Position numbers and translations under genes: made by a program
Notes under the pieces: model-generated
The model's database searches: none
Seen by the model: the letters and a program-made list of their open reading frames with translations, nothing else
What the model was told of the DNA's origin: nothing
Origin: Lanius collurio
Taxonomy: Eukaryota > Chordata > Aves > Passeriformes > Laniidae
DNA length: 64,000 nt
Assembly: GCA_020086605.1 (NCBI GenBank)
Contig: JACBWW010000028.1
Location: 7,845,822-7,909,821 of the forward strand
Direction of reading: 5' to 3'
In this document: positions 55,374 to 64,000 of the stretch, piece by piece
Layout of the letters: the number at the start of each line of letters is the position of its first letter
Position numbering within the stretch: the stretch's first letter is position 1

Positions 55374-55417
55374 CCACCATTATTAGCCATGTGTTTGATC
55401 CACCATTATTAGCCATG
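55374..55417. repeat. 18-bp direct duplication, 8-bp spacer
   Basis: CCACCATTATTAGCCATG is found at 55374-55391 and again at 55400-55417. Confidence 0.95.
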
Positions 55418-56311
55418 CCGACTGGAAGCTCTGTTTCAAAGAAATCCAGTGAAACTAGGTGGTTTGCTAGCACATTTCAACCTTGGGACTGTCTTCTGAA
55501 CTTGCGTGGTTAGGAGTCAACTTACAAGTCTTTTGTCTCATCATCATACAGCACAAGTGGGACTCTGAAATCCAGCCAACACAGACTGGGCTAACTGACA
55601 TATCTTCTTCTGCCATTTTCCCCCTCTCTTATTTATTTATTTGTTTGCTTCTTTATTAAAGAATATTTAATGTTTAACCACCTAGAAGCCAAGTTCCTAA
55701 ATCTCATTGCCAAGCCAGAACACTTTCCTAAGGTTTATTCCCCTTGAATCCTGGTAATTGCTGCTGCTGGAATGTAGCTGGTTTCTATCTTGAAAGCAAG
55801 TTGTTCTCTGAAAGAGTCCTGCTGAGGGGTACAGCCCTGTCCTTGCCCCTAGTGGAGAAGCAGACCCCGTGCTTTCTTCACAGCAGTAGCACAGCCTGTC
55901 ACAATGACTGACATCATGTTTCAGATGTGTTTAGAAAAGCATATTTCAGTCTATAAGACCATTTAAGAAACAGAATAATGTAGTGATACAGGGGTGTGGG
56001 AGGAAGAACAGAGGTTATACGCTGCTGCTCCACTGAGGGGCCGTGGCCACCTTCAGGTTGGGTCTTGCTCTCTCCAGTAGCAAGCACTGGGCCAGTGGCC
56101 TCTCAGTTGCCACCTCCTACCAGATCAGTCCTGTCAGCTTCGTACCAGGGATGCTGACAGAGGCAACCACAGCTCCCAGTGCTCAGCAGCTGCTGGAGGA
56201 AAACACACAGAGCAAAGGGTTGAGGGTGTGCTGGAACAATGGAGGGAGTGGCATGCACCCTTGAGAGGCCTCTTATCCTAAGTGCACTCATTTGTGCTAA
56301 GTGGTGCTTGC

Positions 56312-56338
56312 AAAAAAAAAAAAAACAAAACAAAACAA
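56312..56338. repeat. A-rich tract (A14 then CAAAA units)
   Basis: An A14 run followed by two to three CAAAA units, directly after a GC-rich block (about 55980-56310). Confidence 0.85.
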
Positions 56339-57753
56339 TTTGGAGCTCTGATTGTTACTGTTATATTACCTAGGGTGCCATACTATTTCAAACTGCAGGT
56401 TAAGTTAAAGGGTGGTTCCAAGATAGATTTCTTTTACTCCTACATGCATGTCAAGTTCATGTGCTTATCACTACAGAGTTCTTCCTCCAGCAGGAAAACT
56501 GATCTACCACACCTCATTTTGTGCAGATTTGTGGTACCGAGCACAAACACAGTGATGTTTTTTAAGTTCCAAACTGCTCCTGAGATATATTTTTTCATTT
56601 GATTTTTATGTGAGACCACTTGAAACCTCATCTCTGGCAATTTATATTAGCCTACGGAGGCTACAGACATGTCTTCTGAGAGAATAATCTAGCATAATCT
56701 CTTTCAGGCCTTCTCCACATTTCTATTAGTTTGGAGTTCTTTGTTAAAAAAAATCTTGCTTTATTTCTGTGTGATGATCAGCCTTCTTATTACTCTCACA
56801 TTTTGAGAACTTCTCCATATAAGGTGATAAGCTAGTATTAAACACATACAGTATGCCCCTATAATTCATAGTCAGAAAGTGTAATTGCACAGTCTCTTAC
56901 ATTTCATTGCTCCCCATGAATTTCACATCTGGAGTGAGGCTTCACTTAAACTTTTTCTAAGCTCTGAAGCCTGTAGCTGGTCAATTTTTCTACTTAAACG
57001 TTTTAACTCCATTATTATTCCTAGTGCTATATGATGTTTGGTCATTTATCTGGACTGGAGTTGCTTTTTTTCAGAGACCTGCTTTGTCGTAATCCACATA
57101 GGAGAATATGTATCTCATCTTTAGACTCAAGGTACTTTGAAATTCAGGTTAGAAAGGGAACAGTAGGTCAGAATAGGCATACTCTTAAAGTAGAACCTCT
57201 TAATCTAACTAAAAGCTTGCAGCTCACTTCATGTATAATTGAAAACAGTATAGATTCTCCTAAATATTTGAAGATACTAATGGGTTTAAGTGAATCTGAC
57301 TGAAAGGGAAGTCAGCACAAAGCTTCAGTTCTCCATCTGATTTTGTTACTTGCCATGCTAGTTTGCCACAGGTTAAAGATCGTGGTTTATATTCTCTCTT
57401 TCACTGACACTGCATTGCATGTCCTTCAATGTGCAGAAAAGCTTTGCAGTCCTCTGCAAGAGAATTTTCTTCATATGAAGGCCTGAAAATTATTGATCTA
57501 ACAGAGCTTCAGCTATATATCACTGTAACAAAGTCTAATATACGACAGTACGTTGATGCTAATTCTGGTAACTGCCTCCATTTTAGCATGTCTACATACC
57601 CTAGCCCAGACCACTCTGCACCTGCTCCATCCATGTGCTGCACTGTCCAGCTGCAAGCAATCCTTGGCAGGGAATCAAGTGTCTGCATTGTGCTCGATGC
57701 TGTGCTAGGCCATAAGTCTTCAGCAGAGTTGGATAAATTAACACAATCCTCCT

Positions 57754-57779
57754 CTCCTATTCATTACCATGAATAGGAG
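57754..57779. other. Perfect 11-bp hairpin with 4-base loop
   Basis: CTCCTATTCAT (57754-57764) is followed by loop TACC and ATGAATAGGAG (57769-57779). A T-G wobble could extend the stem by one pair. No flanking gene explains it. Confidence 0.85.
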
Positions 57780-60700
57780 GAAATCATCTTGCACACCGGG
57801 CTGCTCTTGAGAGATGGGGCTTTTTGCTCAGTGCTGTGCTAAGTCCCTCTATAGTGAGAGAAACCTGTTCTTTCTGGGTTGAATAAAAACCTGTGGTTTC
57901 TGGACCAAAGCTGATGTGCAGTGAGGCACTCAGGTAGGTCAGAGCCAAACACCTGCACACCTGACAGGAAAGAATCTTTCAAGTGTCTCTTTTTCTTTAT
58001 TCTCTGAGTCATGGAGAGAGTTGAGCTCTTAAGGATATCCCTTAAAAGTTTTATAATAAAAAGGCAAATATACCTTATAGCTTAGTTTTCTCTGAATTTA
58101 TGCTAACAGATACCGGACGACATTCATAAGCCCTAATTGACAGATGTAGGTTAATTTTATTATGCACATATAAAATTCTGTACTCATAAATTTCCACACA
58201 CATAAATTTTGGCTTTGAGTGTGTGTCAGCTTCACCTCAGGACTGTTCAGATACGGCAGTGCTCTTCCCAGGCTAGGGCTGGCTTGTACCTGGGTAGCCA
58301 GGAGTGCTGGCGAAAATTTGTGTCCGTTTCTACCTGAGCATTTAGATATGCTGATGCAGAGTTGGAATTCTAAAAATAACACCGGTGAGTGTTAGCTTCT
58401 TCCTACCTTCCCCTCTATTTTGTTGCTTGTCACCCCTTAATAATTATTTTGAGTGTGGACTACAAGGGGAAAAAGACTTTAAGGACTTTGACTTAAAAAA
58501 AGAACGGATATGACCAACAAGCTTGGCAGATGGAGAGCACACACTTACTAATGAGAAAACCTCCCACAGATAAAACTTACAAAGAATTTTTCATAACTTT
58601 TCGTTAGGGGAAAAGAGTTTTCAAACAATTTTAATTTTTAGTATTGATAAGGGTTACAGATTTTATTCTGAATTTTAGACACATTGAACACCTTTTATTC
58701 TTTTATGCTTAGATATGCTTTAAGTGTGCGGCATATCAGTTTGAATGTTTACATATGATCTGACATGGAAAGAGTCTTACAATTTGTAAAACAGTATGCT
58801 TATCACTTATCTTTGCTCTAATGATGACAGTGATTCCAACCCAGTCTGGGAGCCATAGTTTTGAAACAGCTCACAAAGTATGGACCTCCAAAAGGCTTTT
58901 AGAGCTCCTAAAATGGATGCCAAACTTTTAGATAGTAAATCTCTTTCCATATTAGATACATCCTTATGGAGCAGCAGGAGGTAAAGAAAAGCTGAGTTGC
59001 ACAAGTCCATCTGGAAAGATTTGCAGGCTTAAAATACATAATGATTTACAGAATCAAGAATTGCAGAGCATTTGCAAGCATAAATCATATTAATGTATTA
59101 CTCTGATTCTGCAAAAAACCTAAATGTAAGTACTATTTAAATCAATGCATTTAATCTTGAGCATCATGAACAGGTCTACTTGTGATCTTACATTTCAGTC
59201 CTTCCGAGCAAGGTATCTTTTCTCGGTGTCTTTAAAAAAGCAGACTAGCAACAAGACTCCCAAGAAACTGATAAATGGAATCAGTGTCTGGAATGTAGGT
59301 AAAAGGTGGTGTTTAATAGCAACTGAAAGCAGAATTTTTCCTACTGGTGAAACTAAGGCAAGAGGTGCATGAAGCTTTACAATTGTAACATGGTAAATAT
59401 GCCATATGCTTTGAGAAAGACTCTTGTCATTTGTAAACAATCTTTCAAAGAAAAGTCTACATTTAAATATACAGTTTCTAAGATATCATAATGATATGTT
59501 TTCCTTTTGGTGATCATATCTGTTGACAATGATAGAGCTACAGTTTTAGAAATAAAAAGTCAGTAAGGTTGTACTACAAAAGTCACACAAGGGAAGACTA
59601 AAAGGAGTTTAGTGTCAGGAGTAAGAAAATCAAACCAAGAGTGCTTTGTGCTCTCCTGAATAGAAATTTATATCTGTCTTTTCATATAGTGTATCCCCAT
59701 GCAGCACCTTAGTGCTGAAATCAGGTATTACAAGGAAAAAAAATAATTTGTGCTGAAAATGCAGCTAAAATATCTGTAGTGAGCTTAAAAGTAAATTAAA
59801 ATGTAGAACTGGAGTATTACATGGTGACATCATTTGTTTTTTGCTTTTAAAAAAAAGAAAGGAATCCAAAATAATTTGGCAGGTTGTTACAGAATGCTAA
59901 TGATGGAAATAATCCTGATGCATCTCACCATTGCGAAAAGCTGTGGCAATAATATTAAGTTTAGGCTCCTGAGTCCTAGTGAGTAAAAGAATTGGAGAAG
60001 TCAAAGATGACAGCTGCTCTTTCACAACAGAAATAGCCAGCTCAATACTTATAGCTAGATCTTAATTCAAATTGACAGACTGACAAGAATTTTCAAAGTG
60101 TAGCTATAGTTCTTAAAAAACCCAGTTGTGCAAAAAATGGGTGTTATTCATGTATTAAAAAGATGTAAACAATGAAAGAGCTAGTTCAAGCTGACAGGAG
60201 AAAAAGGAATGTATTCAAGCTACAGAAAGTGTATTTCACATTCAATGTCAATAAAAGTATTCTAAACTAAATGCAAAAAAGGAGAAAAAAAGAATTCTAA
60301 AACTTGACTATTAATATTTAAATTCCAATATTATTAATCACTACTGGCCTTATGACCACTCACAATCTCATCTAGTTAAGGACTGCACTAGAAAAGTATT
60401 AGCACTATATAATATCCCCCTTTTCCTTTGGAAATGAACTCCATAAAAACAAAAGCAGATCTGCAAATACTATGCATACTGCTTGTTATTTCCAGTCACA
60501 AAATACCAGTCTGTAAATAAGGCACGCCAAAGGCATGCAACTGTCCTGCTCTAGGGGGAAAAAATACTGTGAAGTCATCATTTTTCTCAAGGACATAAAA
60601 AGTTGGAGAAATTCTTGACCTTTTAATAAGCATGCAATACCTCTGGATGTCACTTATACATTCATCATTTATACATTCGTAACACCAGAAAAGGAAGATC

Positions 60701-61220
60701 CTTTAATTTAAATAGGCCTAAAGTGTCTGCTGTTTTTCAGATAATGTATTTGGTTTGGGGAACTCTGGTTACTAGAAAGAATAGCTCTTTTGTCTTGCCC
60801 AGCAGGGCTCTGCCCTGACTTCCTGCATTGCTCTTTCCTGCCTGTCCTTGCTGACCAGAGGTCATAGTGTTTCATGGAGCAATGTGCATTTCCTTCAACG
60901 TGCAAGTTGGTTACCTCTGGGCAGACATAATATTACTTAGAAACAGTCAGCCATGTCTACTTGTTTAGCTACAGATGTCACCCTTGTCTGTAAACTGGAG
61001 GAGAGGCAGACTGGTCTGGCATATTTCATAAATAGCAAGTACTAAAAAATATCTCATAAAGTCAAATCATTTCCTGCTTATAACTAGTAATTGTGAATGT
61101 AAGTTGCATGTTCTGAGCATTTAAACTTACCTAGTTTTGCTACTCTGGAGCATATACCAGGAGATATGTCAGTCAGAACCTTTTCACCAGTGCCCACTGA
61201 TGACTATGCTTTCTGATTTG

Positions 61221-61275
61221 TTTTTTTTCAATTTTTTTCTTTTTTTTTTTTTTTCTTTTTTTTTTTTCTTTTTTA
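61221..61275. repeat. T-rich low-complexity tract with spaced C residues
   Basis: Runs of 7 to 15 T are separated by single C or CAA. On the minus (KCNN2) strand this reads as A-runs split by G. It lies about 1.2 kb past the KCNN2 stop. It may be an old poly(A) tail or simple slippage product. Confidence 0.8.
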
Positions 61276-61740
61276 TATAAAGTAGGAGACCTTACTTTTA
61301 TGCACGAAAATAAAGTACTATAGATACCCTACTGTTGTAACTCCAGTCTACAGCTGGCTTTTTACAGGAGATTTTGGAAATATTGCTAGAAGTGTTTTGC
61401 TAAGCTTTACTGCATAGCAGGAAACATGGGGATTACCCAAACATAATGTATACAGAACACTGTGCTGCCATCACACAACTGTGTATACTCTGTGTGTCAG
61501 TCATTCACTCCAGAAACACAAAGAATGGAGTGGAGAAAGTAGTGACCTAATACTTTCAAAACCCAAGTAGCATTGTTAGGAGACTTCTGGGTGAAAGTGA
61601 TGCTTTTGATCTGGACAAACTTACCTGGCATAGTTATGAGACTCCAAATAAGTAAACTGGACTTTGCCTGTACTTTTTGAATGCCAGTAGCTTTACAAAT
61701 AGTCAGTTTAAAAGATCATTGCCATGGGCATTGCATAAAT

Positions 61741-61794
61741 TATTTTATATACATAAATACATATGTATATATATATTATCTATGTGTGTGTGTT
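61741..61794. repeat. AT/GT microsatellite-like tract
   Basis: A mixed run of TATA and ATACAT steps is followed by a short (TG)n run (TGTGTGTGTG). It is an imperfect simple repeat. Confidence 0.75.
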
Positions 61795-62137
61795 TACCAA
61801 CGCATGTTAAATAAAAGCCCTAAGAATATTTTAAAAACCCATAGCTTACTCTGAGACTTTTCTTCTAGGATAAACTATATTTTTAATTAATCACTTCAGA
61901 AATCGAAGCTGTGACCTTTTAAAATGACTATACATATACAGCACACTGTTAGATTAATATAGATTTTTTTTTTCCCCCTCCACTGCAAGCAAATTTTAGA
62001 CAGCCTTCATACCGAGAAATAATTATTAAGCTTCAATTTAGTTTCTTAAAAGTTCATAATTAGGTCTTTTGATTATGATCTTTTTTTTTGGTCATTAGGT
62101 CCAAGTAATCAAGTAACTATGTGCAGAAATTAACATT

Positions 62138-62443
62138 TTTATTATACTAGATTATGTATTGTAGTAATAAAGCTTGTTTGAAGTGCATGAATAAAAAGTG
62201 AAATTACAGGAAGAACAATCTAATATAGCAATAATAGGTGCATTCACTGTGCATCTGAGAGGAGGAGGGGGGAAAAAAAGAAGAGTTTTCACTCATTTTG
62301 GCCTAAAATCTGTTCAGGTTTCCAGGATTCTGACATCAGAACCCAGATAACGCTGGCTAGAACCATAGGGCTTTACAATAAAAGCTAAAATATTGACCAT
62401 ATGATGGCAAAAAGTCTTTATTTTGCGGTTAACTTATTCTCTT
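62138..62443 (-). other. KCNN2: Candidate KCNN2 3' UTR with two AATAAA signals
   Basis: On the minus strand, downstream of the stop, AATAAA occurs at 62422-62417 (about 21 bases after the stop codon) and again at 62143-62138 (about 300 bases after it). A weaker ATTAAA lies at 61887-61882. The end shown here is the second AATAAA and is a guess; the true cleavage site could be nearer or several hundred bases further. No coding sequence is visible here. Confidence 0.45.
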
Positions 62444-62731
62444 CTAGCTACTCTCTGATGAAGTTGGTGGTGCTGTGGAGGATGATCTCCTTCTTCTTGA
62501 CAAAGATCGTGACCGTTCAGCACTGTAGGCAACATGCTTATCATAATTTTGTATCTGAGCCTCGAGGAATTCCCTCTGTTGCTGGCTGATTGTCTGGCTA
62601 ATCAGTCCAGGAAGAGCTTGAATGCTACCAATTAAAGTTTCCAGTTTAGTTTCCAGAGTAACAATTCTCTTCTCAAAATCTTCACTTCTTTCATTTAAGT
62701 CAGAAATCATGTCATACATGATGTTTTGAGT
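62444..62731 (-). CDS. KCNN2: Last coding exon of KCNN2 (SK2 calcium-activated potassium channel), C-terminal 95 residues
   Basis: SK2 forms tetrameric small-conductance potassium channels in the plasma membrane, opened by calcium through constitutively bound calmodulin; they carry the after-hyperpolarisation in neurons and heart. Read on the minus strand, the exon starts in phase 0 with Thr-Gln-Asn-Ile, right after a pyrimidine-rich tract ending in CAG, and ends at TAG (62446-62444). Residues 5-37 form a coiled coil with hydrophobic heptad positions (I9, L12, F19, I23, L26, L30, L33, I37). A Gln-rich segment (50-52) and the motif YDKH (63-66) follow. Residues 73-85 are Arg/Ser-rich, and the protein ends [14 protein letters not shown]1 and KCNN3 have different C-termini, so KCNN2 is a firm call. 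The calmodulin-binding, pore and S1-S6 exons lie beyond position 64000. The frame is intact, so this is the functional gene rather than a retrocopy; the intronic acceptor supports that. Confidence 0.95.
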   Translation of the reverse strand, partial: TQNIMYDMISDLNERSEDFEKRIVTLETKLETLIGSIQALPGLISQTISQQQREFLEAQIQNYDKHVAYSAERSRSLSRRRRSSSTAPPTSSESS

Positions 62732-64000
62732 CTGAAAGTAGAAGGATGTAAGTAAAGGTTTAGAGAGACCTTACCAGTATTGTAACAGGTAGCACAACTC
62801 TATAAGGGTTTGTAAAAGAGGATATGAGTATTATAACAATACCTAGTCTTGTGAAACAATTTTCCCTATAGATTAAATTACAGTAGACTAAGCTTTCTAC
62901 CAGATTTCTTGAGCAGAAATGTAATGCCTTTTAGTAGCACTTCAGATGTCAAAGTCGAAATCAATTAAAGACCAGACCTTTTGTGGAAATTCAGGTGCTT
63001 GGGAGGGCATCAGCCTAAGCTTTTTGAACACTCAGTGGAAGCCTCCAGGGGACTGAAGGCTTCAGTGATGTGCTCCACCCTTAGCTGCTCTTGATTCTTA
63101 AATACCTTTGTTCTTGAAAGCAGAGCACAAATGCTGTTCATTAGCTTTCTCTCTAAAGTGAGCAGGCTTTCTTCGATTGGCAGTAAGAGGAATCCAGTGG
63201 ATTGTTTTTGAAAAACAGTGCAAGGAGTAAAAACTCAATGGTATGCTTTTCTACTTCAGCACTTCCAATCTATCTGGCCTCTACAAAACACTGTTGGATA
63301 CAGCAAATATATACAGTGCACTTTAAAATGACACAATGGTCAGTAAAAATGCGATCTGAAACATGTTATTTCATAGGGACTTGGAACTGGTTAAAAATTA
63401 TGGCTGAATGTCTGCCTCTTACAGACTGAGACTTCAGACTATTTAAACTAGAGTAAAAATGGGATGTAATTCAGTAAAAAAAACAGCTGAAATTTATGAA
63501 CCATCCAAAGGAAAGGAAAATTAATTAAATGACTGCCTGAAGTGTAAACCACTTCAGTATCAGGTGAATGTTTTAACCCATTTCTCTGCCTCCTGCTTCA
63601 GGATGCTAGCATAATCCTTGAAAGTGAAGTAGTCTACACAAAATAGTACCATAAAAGTCCTTATTAGTTGCCAGATGCATCAGAGTGAACTGTATTTTCA
63701 CCTGAAGTTGTCAGGTGGTTCTGTAAAGCAAGAGAGGAATGAACACTGAAGAGTATAATCTTTACTTTGATGCACTTGAAATTGAGGAGGACTTTGAGGT
63801 AAATTTAGAGGTGTACAAGAAACCCTTAGGAAGAGCCCATTAATGCTTCTAATGTTGCCTCAAACTAAGCCCACAGAAACTGTTAAATATTAAGATCTAA
63901 TGAGAAATCCAAAATGCTATCAGCTCAGACCTCTAGCTTCCTTGTTATTATATATTTATGAAAAATTCTAGCAACAACAAACAAGCAGTTTGCAACGGAA
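62732..64000 (-). other. KCNN2: Last intron of KCNN2 (3' part only)
   Basis: The acceptor on the minus strand is a short pyrimidine-rich run ending in TTTCAG immediately before 62731. I looked for the preceding exon, which should encode the end of the calmodulin-binding domain and finish in a Leu-Ala-Lys type sequence before a GT donor. I did not find it up to 64000, so the donor is outside the window. The stretch is AT-rich. A 75-codon open frame on the plus strand (63202-63429) is antisense to the intron and resembles nothing known. Confidence 0.8.

Larger units (their letters stand above)
39435..61220. other. Long intergenic stretch, no gene seen
   Basis: About 22 kb of mixed, mostly AT-rich DNA. 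The longest open frames are 163 codons (54358-54849, plus), 158 codons (44544-45020, minus) and 129 codons (52170-52559, minus). None has a signal peptide plus domain, a splice context or a family I recognise. Local features are an A17 run (46298-46314), an A14 run (56312-56325), a (TTGG)n patch near 51118-51134, a 14-bp tandem duplication (39947-39974), an 18-bp duplication (55374-55417) and a hairpin (57754-57779). No CR1 or LTR is evident here. Confidence 0.65.

Noticed and set aside
62401..62589. 62-codon plus-strand frame over the KCNN2 exon
   Set aside because: Antisense shadow of the real coding exon.
1..64000. CRISPR arrays, tRNA or rRNA genes, bacterial-type operons
   Set aside because: None seen: no regularly spaced repeats, no cloverleaf-like sequence recognised, and the sequence is plainly vertebrate.

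Overview
The window looks like bird genomic DNA: AT-rich and gene-poor, with many CR1 LINE fragments in both orientations and several retroviral long terminal repeats (LTRs) of avian style. CR1 also dominates in crocodilians and turtles, so 'bird' is the best reading rather than a proven one. The only protein-coding gene I can support is the final coding exon of KCNN2 (SK2, small-conductance calcium-activated potassium channel), on the minus strand at 62444-62731. It has a clean splice acceptor and the typical Arg/Ser-rich SK2 C-terminus. The rest of the gene lies beyond position 64000, so almost the whole window is the downstream flank of KCNN2. In birds this neighbourhood (human 5q22) is expected on the Z chromosome, which is an inference from general synteny.

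Layout. 1-24.3 kb: AT-rich intergenic DNA with five CR1 fragments (about 5.2, 12.4, 13.2, 16.9 and 20.4 kb) and a short solo LTR (14416-14575) flanked by a 5-bp target duplication. 24.3-26.8 kb: two more LTR-like elements, one on each strand. 27574-27957: an assembly gap of 384 N. 31.4-33.2 kb: the largest repeat, a 5'-truncated CR1 with a recognisable but frameshifted reverse transcriptase and the normal CR1 3' end. 34.35-34.64 kb: a weak LTR-like candidate. 38.2-39.4 kb: a long LTR candidate with matching inverted ends, a TATA box, an ATTAAA signal and a C-poor TAAGTGTTGC-type repeat tract. 39.4-61.2 kb: intergenic DNA with low-complexity tracts, small duplications and hairpins but no recognisable gene. 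61.2-62.4 kb: the KCNN2 3' flank and 3' UTR candidates. 62732-64000: part of the last KCNN2 intron.

The other open reading frames are short, match no family I recognise, and are of a length expected by chance. I see no operon, CRISPR array, tRNA, rRNA or novel multi-gene system. The more interesting points are the LTR structures, the mosaic frameshifts in the CR1 reverse transcriptase, and the very early poly(A) hexamer after the KCNN2 stop codon.
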